A DNA stretch of 32,880 bases from Marinifilaceae bacterium (GTDB lineage: Bacteria; Bacteroidota; Bacteroidia; Bacteroidales; Marinifilaceae), in assembly GCA_025210485.1 (NCBI GenBank), contig JAOARN010000091.1:1-32880 (forward strand), in the 5' to 3' direction. Below, one piece after another: positions 25,866 through 32,880 of the stretch; position 1 is the stretch's first letter; every line of letters begins with the position of its first letter. The notes beneath the pieces were generated by a model. That model made no database searches and was not told where the DNA came from. It was given only the letters and a program-made list of their open reading frames with translations. The position numbers were made by a program, and so were the translations under genes.

Positions 25866-27188
25866 ATGGGGAGTAAGTTTTATATTGAGACCTACGGGTG
25901 TCAAATGAATGTTGCAGACAGTGAGGTTGTTGCTTCTATCATGAATCACAACGGTTTTGAGGTTTGCAAAGAAAAAGAAAATGCAGATATTATTCTTATT
26001 AATACATGTTCTGTAAGGGAAAATGCTGAACAGAGAGTCTTGGGACGTGTTCAAACTTATGGCGAATTTAAAAAAAAGAATAAAAATTTGATTATTGGTG
26101 TTATTGGCTGTATGGCAGAACGCCTTGGTGAAAAACTATTTGAATTAAATAAAAATATAAAAGTAGTTGTTGGTCCTGATGCTTACAATGATTTACCTTT
26201 ATTGATTGAGAAGGCTACTAAAGGCGAAAATGCTATCAATATTGAGCTTTCATTAACTGAAACCTATAAAGATATTTGTCCTTCACGAATTGATGAAACA
26301 TCTATTTCTGGGTTCATTTCTATAATGAGAGGATGTAACAACTTTTGTACATACTGTATTGTTCCATATACAAGAGGTAGAGAGAGAAGTAGAAATCCTG
26401 AAAGTATATTAAAAGAGTTAAATGATTTGCATGAAAAAGGCTACAAGGAAGTTACACTGCTAGGTCAAAATGTAAATTCATATTCATATAAGAATTCGGT
26501 TAAAAATCTTGATTTTCCTGAGCTTTTGGAGTTAGTAGCAAAGGAACAGCCATCAATGCGTATTAGGTTTGCAACATCACATCCTAAAGATATGAGTGAT
26601 GAAACTCTTAAAATTATTGCAAAATACAATAATATTTGCAGACATATCCACCTTCCTGTTCAATCTGGGAGTAATGAAGTTTTAAAAAATATGCGTCGTA
26701 AATATACTCGTGAATGGTATCTTGATAGGGTAAAAGCTATCAAGGAAATTATACCTGATTGTGGTATTTCTACGGATATATTTTGTGGTTTTCATAATGA
26801 AACAGAAGAGGATCATAAATTGAGTTTGAGCCTAATGAAAGAAGTTGCTTTTGATTCTGCTTTTATGTTTAAATATTCGGAAAGACCAGGTACATTTGCT
26901 TATAAAAATCTAAAGGATAATGTTCCAGAAGAAGTCAAAGCTGCTCGACTAACTGAAATGATAGAACTGCAAAACAGTCTTAGTTTAGAAAGCAATAAAA
27001 AAGATATAGGAAAAACATTTGAAGTGCTAGTAGAAGGAGTTTCCAAGAAGTCAGAGGATGAGCTTTTTGGACGAACCTCTCAAAATAAGGTTGTGGTATT
27101 TGCAAAAGGAGATAAAAAGATTGGAGATCTTGTAAAAGTTGAAATTACAGATTGTACTCAAGCAACTTTAAGAGCAAAATTATGTTAG
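25866..27188 (+). CDS. miaB: tRNA-2-methylthio-N6-isopentenyladenosine synthase MiaB
   Basis: A 440-aa radical SAM methylthiotransferase that adds a methylthio group to i6A37 of tRNAs reading UNN codons. The N-terminal domain cluster cysteines are C12 (TYGCQMNVADSE), C48 (INTCSVRENAE) and C82 (IGCMAER). The radical SAM cluster is C157-x3-C161-x2-C164 (RGCNNFCTYCIVPYTRGRER). A C-terminal TRAM domain (about 375-438) binds tRNA. All motifs match MiaB better than MtaB or RimO. It is a single gene with a strong terminator. Confidence 0.96.
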   Translation: MGSKFYIETYGCQMNVADSEVVASIMNHNGFEVCKEKENADIILINTCSVRENAEQRVLGRVQTYGEFKKKNKNLIIGVIGCMAERLGEKLFELNKNIKVVVGPDAYNDLPLLIEKATKGENAINIELSLTETYKDICPSRIDETSISGFISIMRGCNNFCTYCIVPYTRGRERSRNPESILKELNDLHEKGYKEVTLLGQNVNSYSYKNSVKNLDFPELLELVAKEQPSMRIRFATSHPKDMSDETLKIIAKYNNICRHIHLPVQSGSNEVLKNMRRKYTREWYLDRVKAIKEIIPDCGISTDIFCGFHNETEEDHKLSLSLMKEVAFDSAFMFKYSERPGTFAYKNLKDNVPEEVKAARLTEMIELQNSLSLESNKKDIGKTFEVLVEGVSKKSEDELFGRTSQNKVVVFAKGDKKIGDLVKVEITDCTQATLRAKLC

Positions 27189-27216
27189 AAAAATAAATAA
27201 TATTGTTTTATATATG

Positions 27217-27250
27217 AAGGTCTAGATTGTTTTTTCTAGACCTTTTTTTT
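27217..27250 (+). terminator. Intrinsic terminator of miaB
   Basis: AAGGTCTAGA (27217-27226) pairs with TCTAGACCTT (27235-27244) over an 8-base loop, followed by a T-run to 27250. Confidence 0.9.
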
Positions 27251-27564
27251 GTGAAAATGAATAAGCGAAATAAGATATTTACATCTTGCTTAGAAGTTCC
27301 GATTATATCATTAATAATAAAAGTCAGCTAAGATTTAATAAAATTAAAACAATAAATCTATTGAAAGAAAATTGCAAATGTTTTAGAATTGGTAAACCTA
27401 AATTTTTAGGGCATTCATAAAAGAAAATAAAGCTTTCATAAAAAACAACTTATGCCTTTAGTGTTGGTTAACAAACAAATATTACATTTGTTAACGAATG
27501 GAGACTTTTAATACATAGGGTAATTGAAAGTTCTTTTTCATAAGTAAAATTTAAGTAGTAGTTT
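27251..27564. other. Gene-free stretch after miaB
   Basis: No coding frame of note. The first 215 bases (27251-27466) are AT-rich and show nothing recognisable; the rest holds the promoter/inverted repeat and the candidate small RNA listed separately. Confidence 0.45.
27467..27495. promoter_or_regulatory. Promoter element inside an inverted repeat
   Basis: GTTAACAAA (27467-27475) and TTTGTTAAC (27487-27495) form a perfect 9-bp inverted repeat with an 11-base spacer. TACATTTG (27483-27490), an exact -7 element, overlaps the right arm. A protein bound to the repeat would block or position polymerase. A TTG lies 16 bases before the -7 element, shorter than the usual 19-21. Confidence 0.5.
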
Positions 27565-27591
27565 GGGCGGCTAGTCACCGCCCTTTTTTTT
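27497..27591 (+). ncRNA. Candidate small RNA of about 95 nt
   Basis: A strong intrinsic terminator (GGGCGG 27565-27570, CCGCCC 27578-27583, then T8) stands with no gene in front of it: miaB already ended at its own terminator at 27217-27250, and the next gene starts at 27731. A TACATTTG promoter element at 27483-27490 would start a transcript near 27497. The interval contains a second small hairpin (TGAAA 27525-27529 with TTTCA 27536-27540). The only ATG frame is six codons long. The likely product is a short non-coding RNA; the family is not recognised. Confidence 0.5.
27565..27591 (+). terminator. Orphan GC-rich intrinsic terminator
   Basis: GGGCGG (27565-27570) and CCGCCC (27578-27583) form a 6-bp GC-only stem with a 7-base loop, followed by eight T. 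It is the most GC-rich hairpin of the window and lies 140 bases before the NSS transporter start. Confidence 0.88.
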
Positions 27592-27730
27592 CCTCCTTTT
27601 TTCAAAAACCTACGATTAATAATCTTTTCGTTTTAAGATCAATATTTTGTCAAATAATTTACTGAATTTAATTTTCTTTTAGTTAAATTTATTCCTGTCT
27701 GATTAATTAAGTATTCAATATTATTATCAT

Positions 27731-29077
27731 ATGGCTGGGGTAAATAATAAGAGAGAACAATTTACAAGTAAATTTGGAGTAATGGCAGCAGCTGCAGGTT
27801 CGGCTGTTGGTCTTGGAAATATATGGCGGTTCCCATACATAGTTGGTGAAAATGGGGGTGGAGCATTTCTTCTAGTTTATCTTTGTTTCATAATTTTGAT
27901 TGGTTTGCCCGTTATGCTTACCGAAATCCTTATAGGCAGAAGAGCACAAGCAAATGCCTATACCTCATTTAGTATATTGAAACCTAATACAAGATGGAAA
28001 TATATTGGAGTAATGGGAATAATTGCAGCTTTTTTAATCTTAGCATTTTATTCAACGATCGCGGGGTGGACTTTAGAATATTTTATTCAATCTGTTTTTT
28101 GGACTTTTCAAAAAGGAGAATCTAGTAATATTTTCACACAATTTAAATCTTCAACATTAAAACCTCTAATTTTGCAGTTTGTTTTTCTTCTTATGACTGC
28201 ATTTATTGTTTATTCGGGCGTTAAAAAGGGAATAGAAAGGTATACTAAATTTCTAATGCCAATTCTGGTTATTATGATTTTAGTTATTTGTTTTAGATCC
28301 TTGAGTTTAGAAGGATCAATGGAAGGACTGTTGTTTTTATTTTCGCCAGATTTTTCTAAACTAAATTTTTCTATTATAATTGAAGCTCTTGGTCAAGCTG
28401 CATTTTCGTTAAGCATCGGAATGGGAACATTAATTACCTATGGTTCTTATATTAGGAAAAGTACAGATATTTCCAAAATATCTGTAAATGTAACTATTGC
28501 CGATACCTTAATCGCGATTTTTGCTGGGATAATGATATTTCCAGCAGTGTTTGCCCTTGGTTTTAATATTGATTCAGGACCTGGTTTAGTATTTGTAATA
28601 TTACCGGAACTATTTCTATCTATGCCAGGAGGACATTTTTTTGCTATAGTGTTTTTTGGATTGCTTATTGTGGCGGCTTTAACTTCAACTATTTCGATAT
28701 TAGAGGTAATTGTCGCATTTTTATCAGAGCATATTAAGCTTGGTAGAAAAAAAGCTTGTTTAATTGCGATTAGTTTTAATTCTATTTTTGGGGTGTTAGC
28801 AAGTTTGTCTTTTAGCGAATTATCATTTTTCGAAATATTTGGATTAAGTATTTTTGAATTAATGGAATATATAGCTGCAAATATACTACTTCCTCTAGGC
28901 GCATTATTAATAGTTGTTTTTGCTGCCTATGTTTTGAAACGAAAAATTGTAAAAAATGAGATTTCTTCAGATAATCTATATCCATTAAGCTTATTTAATA
29001 TTTATTGGTTTCTTATCAAGTATGTAGCACCCTTGGCAATAATTTTTGTTTTTATAAAAGGTATAGGATTAATTTAA
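27731..29077 (+). CDS. Sodium-dependent transporter of the NSS (SNF) family
   Basis: A 448-aa integral membrane symporter that uses the sodium gradient to import amino acids or related compounds (the LeuT/MhsT/TnaT group). The TM1 signature GVMAAAAGSAVGLGNIWRFP (about 16-35) followed by YIVGENGGGAFLLVYL is diagnostic and contributes the sodium and substrate sites. About eleven hydrophobic segments are visible to the C-terminus; the shortened C-terminus is normal for prokaryotic members. The substrate cannot be told from sequence. The next gene starts 12 bases after the stop, so the two are probably co-transcribed. Confidence 0.93.
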   Translation: MAGVNNKREQFTSKFGVMAAAAGSAVGLGNIWRFPYIVGENGGGAFLLVYLCFIILIGLPVMLTEILIGRRAQANAYTSFSILKPNTRWKYIGVMGIIAAFLILAFYSTIAGWTLEYFIQSVFWTFQKGESSNIFTQFKSSTLKPLILQFVFLLMTAFIVYSGVKKGIERYTKFLMPILVIMILVICFRSLSLEGSMEGLLFLFSPDFSKLNFSIIIEALGQAAFSLSIGMGTLITYGSYIRKSTDISKISVNVTIADTLIAIFAGIMIFPAVFALGFNIDSGPGLVFVILPELFLSMPGGHFFAIVFFGLLIVAALTSTISILEVIVAFLSEHIKLGRKKACLIAISFNSIFGVLASLSFSELSFFEIFGLSIFELMEYIAANILLPLGALLIVVFAAYVLKRKIVKNEISSDNLYPLSLFNIYWFLIKYVAPLAIIFVFIKGIGLI

Positions 29078-29089
29078 ACTATTTTTGAT

Positions 29090-30163
29090 ATGAGCTTATG
29101 GTCGTATGTGAAAAATTATTTCCGATTTACAAAAATGGAAAAATATGCAATTCTTATTTTGATAATGATTGTTATAGGTCTACAGTTTACTATATTGAAT
29201 TTGAATAGTAGCGATAGCATAAAGGATATAAGGGTAGACTTATCAAAATTCGAAAAAGCAAGCAAAATAGATGAATCGAAAAGAGTTAAAGAATATAAAT
29301 TAAGTAATTTCGACCCCAATACTGTTGGAATATCTAAATTGCAAAGTTTTGGTTTGACTGATAAGTTTATCTTAGAATTCTTGAAATACAGAGGAAAGAT
29401 TAAACGATTTAATAATATTGACGATCTAAAAAAACTGTATTGCATAAATGAATATCCAGATTTCGCCTTATTTGCTAAAATCAAAAAACCTTTAGAGAGA
29501 AGAAATTACACTATAAATAAATCCGCTACAAACAAACGAAGGAATAAGCTTTTAAGTGCTGGAAAATTAAATCCGAATAAGTTAAAAATCTCAGATTGGA
29601 ACGCTCTAGGGTTTAGATTAGTAGTAGCAAAAAGAATTCATAAATATTTAAATACAGGTGCAAAATTTTACTCAAAAAATGATTTACTGAGAATTTATGG
29701 TATTGACACAGCTTTGATTTACAGTTTAGAATCAAAATTACAGTTCGAAAATAAAAAAAGTGAAATCATTGAAAAAATTGATTTAAATAAATGTTCAAAG
29801 TCAGAGTTGATTTCTATAAAAGGTATAGGTTCAGTGTTTTCAGAACGAATATATAACTATATATCTGAGCTTGGAGGATTATATTCCATTTTTCAACTCA
29901 AAGAAGTTTATGGAATCGATGATGAATTGATAAATATTATAAAAGATCATATTTCTATTTCAAAAAGAAATATAAAAAAGATGAATATTAATAGATTAGG
30001 TGTAGAGGAGTTAATGAAACACCCTTATGTGAGTAGGAGAACTGCTATAATTATTATTAATAGGAGAGATGATTATGGTCATATTACTGATCTTGAACAG
30101 ATAGCCGAGGTGCTTCCTGAAGAATTATATAAGAAAATATCACCATATATCGCTTTGGAGTAA
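29090..30163 (+). CDS. Membrane-anchored helix-hairpin-helix (ComEA-like repeat) protein
   Basis: A 357-aa protein with one N-terminal membrane helix (about 17-37, MEKYAILILIMIVIGLQF) followed by four ComEA-type helix-hairpin-helix modules: about 72-130 (SNFDPNTVGISKLQSFGL), 158-210 (KLNPNKLKISDWNALGFRL), 225-280 (IDLNKCSKSELISIKGIGSV) and 297-355 (MNINRLGVEELMKHPYVSRR). Such modules bind the DNA backbone without sequence preference. The third is the most canonical (IKGIGSVFSERI). It might act in DNA uptake or handling at the membrane, but no competence gene is nearby. It shares an operon with the NSS transporter, probably without functional link. Confidence 0.85.
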   Translation: MSLWSYVKNYFRFTKMEKYAILILIMIVIGLQFTILNLNSSDSIKDIRVDLSKFEKASKIDESKRVKEYKLSNFDPNTVGISKLQSFGLTDKFILEFLKYRGKIKRFNNIDDLKKLYCINEYPDFALFAKIKKPLERRNYTINKSATNKRRNKLLSAGKLNPNKLKISDWNALGFRLVVAKRIHKYLNTGAKFYSKNDLLRIYGIDTALIYSLESKLQFENKKSEIIEKIDLNKCSKSELISIKGIGSVFSERIYNYISELGGLYSIFQLKEVYGIDDELINIIKDHISISKRNIKKMNINRLGVEELMKHPYVSRRTAIIIINRRDDYGHITDLEQIAEVLPEELYKKISPYIALE

Positions 30164-30537
30164 TATATAAAATTAATTGATAGATGATAGACTAATTATT
30201 AATAATATGGAATGATCTCTATGTATTGTCAGAAATAATAAAATAAAGATAGGTGTAGATATGTAGATAAGCTTATGAAACTGCTCGTATCTGATTTTAA
30301 TTTAATGAACTATCTTAATCTAATTCTTGAAAACAGATATTTTCTTGATCAATTTGTCATTACTAACATTCACTATATAGTGCTGCAAAGCCTTGCTGTA
30401 TAACAAGTCTGTCAGATATACATATAACTTAGAAATAAAATATGAAATTATTGCAAATATATTTGAATAATAATTAATGATTTAATAAATTTGCGCCGCA
30501 ATTAATGAATGTATTAATGTAATTAAATTTTTTAAAA
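30164..30537. other. Intergenic region upstream of rpsU
   Basis: About 370 AT-rich bases. The only recognisable element is the rpsU promoter at 30463-30493. No terminator for the upstream gene, RNA gene or coding frame is evident. Confidence 0.45.
30463..30493 (+). promoter_or_regulatory. Promoter of the rpsU-xerC operon
   Basis: TTG (30463-30465), exactly 20 bases, then TAAATTTG (30486-30493): a full match to the Bacteroidota housekeeping promoter. The transcript should start near 30500, about 38 bases before the rpsU ATG. Confidence 0.8.
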
Positions 30538-30723
30538 ATGATCGTAATTCCAGTAAAAGAAGGCGAAAACATTGAAAGAGCCTTAAAAAAATTCAAAAGA
30601 AAATTCGAAAAAACAGGTGTAATTAAAAAGTTACGTTCTAGACAAGCTTATATTAAGCCATCTGAGTCTAACAGAAAAAAATTAGAACGTGCTAGATACA
30701 AACAAAGCTTGAACATACAATAG
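30538..30723 (+). CDS. rpsU: 30S ribosomal protein S21
   Basis: A 61-aa basic ribosomal protein of the small subunit. The start MIVIPVKEGENIERALKKFK and the motif KFEKTGVIKKLRSRQAYIKP are typical of Bacteroidota S21. In Bacteroidota S21 is linked to the occlusion of the 16S anti-Shine-Dalgarno, consistent with the lack of Shine-Dalgarno sequences before genes in this window. It is followed after 75 bases by xerC with no terminator between, so it is probably co-transcribed with it. Confidence 0.95.
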   Translation: MIVIPVKEGENIERALKKFKRKFEKTGVIKKLRSRQAYIKPSESNRKKLERARYKQSLNIQ

Positions 30724-30798
30724 TATTAACTACTGTTGTAACAGTCTTGAGTTATTAAGTTTAAATTATTACAAAAGTAAAGCTTCCTCATTTAAACT

Positions 30799-31692
30799 AT
30801 GAATAAAGACTTAAAGATAGCATTTATAGATTATTTGCAGTATGAGAAAAGAAGTTCATCTCATACCGTAGTTGCGTATAGTAACGATCTTGAGCAATTC
30901 TTTAGTTTCTTAAGCTGTGATTCAAATATTGTTTCAATTAAAAATATTACTTATCGAGATATAAGGAGGTGGATAGTAAACTTGATAGATCAAGGGAAAA
31001 CATCTAGGACGGTAAACCGAAAATTGTCTTCCCTTAAATCTTTTTATCTCTACTTACTTCGTCTCGAATTATTGGAAATAAATCCTTTAGAGCGAGTAGT
31101 TGCACCAAAAATAGGTAAAAAACTACCAGTTTTTGTTGATACTTATGCTATGGATTTATTTAAAGATTTGGAATATCCTAAAAACTATAAAGGAGTTCGT
31201 GACAGATTGGTAGTCGAGATGTTTTATCAAACAGGCTTGCGATTAAGTGAGCTGATGAATTTAAAACATATAGACATATATCTAGGAAGTTCATTGCTTA
31301 AAGTTTTAGGAAAACGAAACAAAGAGCGTTTAGTTCCAATAAGTGATAATTTAAGAACATTACTTGATGAGTATTTCATAGTAAAACAAAGGGAGTTCGG
31401 AGAAGAAGAAGATTTTTTATTTCTTACCGACAAAGGGAAACCTGCCTACGAGAAACTACTATATAGAATAGTGACAGGACAATTGTCAAAAATAACCACG
31501 CTTTCGAAACGAAGCCCACACGTATTAAGACATAGTTTTGCCACACATCTCCTAAATAATGGAGCTGAGTTAAATGCAGTCAAAGAACTGTTAGGACACT
31601 CAGATTTATCAGCAACACAGATATATACGCATACATCATTCGAATTGTTAAACAAGGTTTATATGCAAGCTCATCCCCGAGCAGAGGAGTAG
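30799..31692 (+). CDS. xerC: Tyrosine recombinase XerC/XerD-like
   Basis: A 297-aa site-specific tyrosine recombinase. It has an N-terminal SAM-like core-binding domain (about 1-90) and a catalytic domain with Arg148 (TGLRLSEL), Lys172 (LGKRNKERLVP), His241 and Arg244 (SPHVLRHSFATHLL), His267 (LGHSDLSATQIYTHTS) and the nucleophile Tyr276. These positions nearly coincide with those of E. coli XerC (148, 172, 240, 243, 266, 275). Together with its stable position next to rpsU and tuf, this favours a chromosome-dimer resolvase over a mobile-element integrase. The partner gene and the dif site are not in the window. Confidence 0.92.
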   Translation: MNKDLKIAFIDYLQYEKRSSSHTVVAYSNDLEQFFSFLSCDSNIVSIKNITYRDIRRWIVNLIDQGKTSRTVNRKLSSLKSFYLYLLRLELLEINPLERVVAPKIGKKLPVFVDTYAMDLFKDLEYPKNYKGVRDRLVVEMFYQTGLRLSELMNLKHIDIYLGSSLLKVLGKRNKERLVPISDNLRTLLDEYFIVKQREFGEEEDFLFLTDKGKPAYEKLLYRIVTGQLSKITTLSKRSPHVLRHSFATHLLNNGAELNAVKELLGHSDLSATQIYTHTSFELLNKVYMQAHPRAEE

Positions 31693-31781
31693 CTTAAGAT
31701 TTAAATTATCTTAAAAAAACATTCGAAAAAGGAACTAAAGATAGATTTAATGTAAAATATTTTAAAAAAAAATCGATTATT

Positions 31782-31812
31782 TTGCTTTAATTTTAAAATA
31801 TTTATACATTTG
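31782..31812 (+). promoter_or_regulatory. Promoter of the tRNA-tuf cluster
   Basis: TTG (31782-31784), exactly 20 bases, then TACATTTG (31805-31812): a perfect Bacteroidota promoter. The transcript should start near 31818, about 45 bases before tRNA-Thr. Confidence 0.85.
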
Positions 31813-31816
31813 CACA

Positions 31817-31859
31817 CCATTTTAAGCTTAAAATAGTTAAGTGCGAAATGGCTTTTTTT
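31817..31859 (+). terminator. Terminator-like hairpin in the tRNA-tuf leader
   Basis: CCATTT (31817-31822) can pair with AAATGG (31846-31851), followed by C and T7. The left arm overlaps the perfect palindrome ATTTTAAGCTTAAAAT (31819-31834), so two structures compete. It sits between the promoter and the first tRNA and could act as an attenuator or a processing site. It is weak by stem length. Confidence 0.4.
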
Positions 31860-31861
31860 AT

Positions 31862-31935
31862 GCCAATGTAGCTCAGCTGGCTAGAGCAGCTGATTTGTAA
31901 TCAGCAGGTCGTGGGTTCGAGTCCCTCCATTGGCT
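31862..31935 (+). tRNA. tRNA-Thr (anticodon TGT)
   Basis: A 74-nt cloverleaf. The acceptor GCCAATG pairs with CATTGGC, the D-arm contains GCTCAGCTGGCTAGAGC, the anticodon stem GCTGA/TCAGC encloses loop TTTGTAA (anticodon TGT), and the T-arm contains GGGTTCGAGTCCC. The discriminator base is T. No CCA is encoded. Confidence 0.96.
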
Positions 31936-31957
31936 CTAATTGTTATTATATTTATTT

Positions 31958-32040
31958 GGGGAGATACCAAAGTGGCCAACTGGGGCGGACTGTAACTCCG
32001 CTGACTTATGTCTTCGTAGGTTCGAATCCTGCTCTCCCCA
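31958..32040 (+). tRNA. tRNA-Tyr (anticodon GTA)
   Basis: An 83-nt cloverleaf with the long variable arm of tRNA-Tyr. The acceptor GGGGAGA pairs with TCTCCCC, the anticodon stem GCGGA/TCCGC encloses CTGTAAC (anticodon GTA), and the T-arm has AGGTTCGAATCCT. The discriminator is A. Confidence 0.96.
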
Positions 32041-32067
32041 CAAGAAAATTTAAGATTTAAGAGTTCT

Positions 32068-32139
32068 GCCGTTGTAGCTCAGGGGTAGAGCGCTTCCTTG
32101 GTAAGGAAGAGGTCATGAGTTCAAATCTCATCAATGGCT
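32068..32139 (+). tRNA. tRNA-Thr (anticodon GGT)
   Basis: A 72-nt cloverleaf. The acceptor GCCGTTG pairs with CAATGGC (one G-T pair), the anticodon stem CTTCC/GGAAG encloses TTGGTAA (anticodon GGT), and the T-arm has GAGTTCAAATCTC. Its place just before tuf matches the threonine tRNA commonly found there in Bacteroidota. Confidence 0.95.
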
Positions 32140-32194
32140 CTTAATTATTGAATTGTTTATAATTGTTGTCTAATATTAATTAATATTTGGAGTT

Positions 32195-32880
32195 ATGGCT
32201 AAAGAACATTTTGACAGGTCAAAACCACACGTAAATATTGGTACCATTGGTCACGTGGATCATGGTAAAACTACATTGACTGCCGCTATTACAACTGTAT
32301 TAGCAAAAAAAGGTTTGTCTGAAGTAAAGTCTTTCGATTCTATTGATAACGCTCCTGAGGAGAAAGAGAGAGGTATCACAATTAATACTGCTCACGTAGA
32401 ATATCAAACTGCGAATCGTCACTATGCGCACGTTGACTGTCCAGGTCACGCCGACTATGTAAAGAACATGGTAACTGGTGCTGCTCAGATGGACGGTGCT
32501 ATTTTGGTGTGTGCGGCTACTGATGGTCCTATGCCTCAAACTCGTGAGCATATCCTTCTTGCACGTCAGGTAAACGTACCTAAAATGGTTGTTTTCTTGA
32601 ACAAAGTTGATATGGTAGACGACGAAGAGATGTTAGAATTAGTTGAAATGGAAGTTCGTGAATTATTAGACTTCTATGAGTTTGATGGAGATAACACTCC
32701 TATCATCGCTGGTTCTGCTCTTGGTGGTTTGAACGGAGAAGCTGAATGGGAAGATAAAATCATGGAGTTAATGGAAGCTGTTGATACTTGGGTTCCACTT
32801 CCTCCACGTGATGTAGATAAGCCATTCTTGATGCCAGTTGAGGACGTATTCTCTATTACTGGTCGTGGTACTGTAGCTAC
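32195..32880 (+). CDS. tuf: Elongation factor Tu (5' part, cut by window end)
   Basis: The first 228 codons of EF-Tu, which delivers aminoacyl-tRNA to the ribosome as a GTP complex. It starts [20 protein letters not shown]. GTPase motifs are G1 GHVDHGKT, the switch I region with G2 ([13 protein letters not shown]), G3 DCPGH, G4 NKVD and G5 SAL. Domain 2 begins near the end of the window ([17 protein letters not shown]). The reading frame is open to the last base, so the gene continues beyond 32880. It is directly behind the three tRNA genes, with no terminator or separate promoter visible, and is expected to be co-transcribed with them. Confidence 0.97.
   Translation, partial: MAKEHFDRSKPHVNIGTIGHVDHGKTTLTAAITTVLAKKGLSEVKSFDSIDNAPEEKERGITINTAHVEYQTANRHYAHVDCPGHADYVKNMVTGAAQMDGAILVCAATDGPMPQTREHILLARQVNVPKMVVFLNKVDMVDDEEMLELVEMEVRELLDFYEFDGDNTPIIAGSALGGLNGEAEWEDKIMELMEAVDTWVPLPPRDVDKPFLMPVEDVFSITGRGTVA

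Noticed and set aside
29116..29484. 122-codon minus-strand open frame
   Set aside because: Antisense to the helix-hairpin-helix gene; no coding signature or promoter.
30799..31692. Tyrosine recombinase read as an integrase of a mobile element
   Set aside because: Catalytic residue numbering matches XerC closely, and the position between rpsU and the tRNA-tuf cluster is a stable chromosomal context. No att-like duplication of the tRNA 3' ends was seen within the window.
32300..32551. 83-codon minus-strand open frame
   Set aside because: Antisense to tuf, which is strongly conserved.

Overview
The window is AT-rich chromosomal DNA from a member of the Bacteroidota, probably the Bacteroidales/Marinilabiliales side (Marinifilum- or Labilibaculum-like). 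This placement is inferred. It rests on Bacteroidota-type promoters (TTG, 20 bases, TAnnTTTG) before rpsU and before the tRNA-tuf cluster, A-rich leaders without clear Shine-Dalgarno sequences, the block rpsU - tyrosine recombinase - tRNA-Thr - tRNA-Tyr - tRNA-Thr - tuf, and protein families typical of the phylum. There is no phage, no complete insertion sequence, no CRISPR array and no secondary-metabolite cluster. Most genes are housekeeping, in single units or short operons separated by long AT-rich gaps and clear intrinsic terminators.

Region 1 (1-8.3 kb). An upstream gap with short degenerate repeats precedes a single-chain iron-sulfur L-serine ammonia-lyase. Next comes a minus-strand pair: a hemerythrin/RIC-like di-iron protein and a LuxR-type regulator whose receiver has lost its phosphoacceptor aspartate. 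A PAP2 phosphatase (+) faces a D-2-hydroxyacid dehydrogenase (-). A membrane sensor kinase whose H-box histidine is replaced by aspartate follows, then an exported calcineurin-like phosphatase. Two signalling proteins with lost phosphotransfer residues within about 5 kb are the most unusual protein-level observation.

Region 2 (8.3-16.9 kb). This holds a large DUF4114 lipoprotein with its own terminator, a tandem pair of FKBP peptidyl-prolyl isomerases (one without a signal, one a lipoprotein), ElbB, an MBL-fold hydrolase, cytidine deaminase, a secreted glucosaminidase with two LysM domains, RecR, and a tiny membrane/coiled-coil protein abutting recR tail to tail.

Region 3 (16.9-24.4 kb). A conserved-looking protein of unknown function is followed by a palindrome-rich 500-base gap and a biotin-dependent acyl-CoA carboxyltransferase with its biotin carrier. 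Then come a flavoprotein disulfide reductase lacking the lipoamide dehydrogenase His-Glu pair, RlmN, and aspartate-semialdehyde dehydrogenase.

Region 4 (24.4-32.9 kb). An ECF sigma factor (-) and miaB (+) diverge from a 770-base gap. Between miaB and an NSS transporter lies a terminator with no gene in front of it, preceded by a TACATTTG promoter element inside an inverted repeat. I read this as a candidate small RNA of about 95 nt. The NSS gene is followed by a membrane-anchored helix-hairpin-helix protein. The window closes with rpsU, xerC, three tRNAs and the 5' part of tuf. No ribosome hibernation factor gene lies between xerC and the tRNAs, and the tRNA leader carries a terminator-like hairpin. 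I see no clearly novel multi-gene system; the best leads are the sRNA candidate, the degenerate phosphorelay proteins and the structured leaders.
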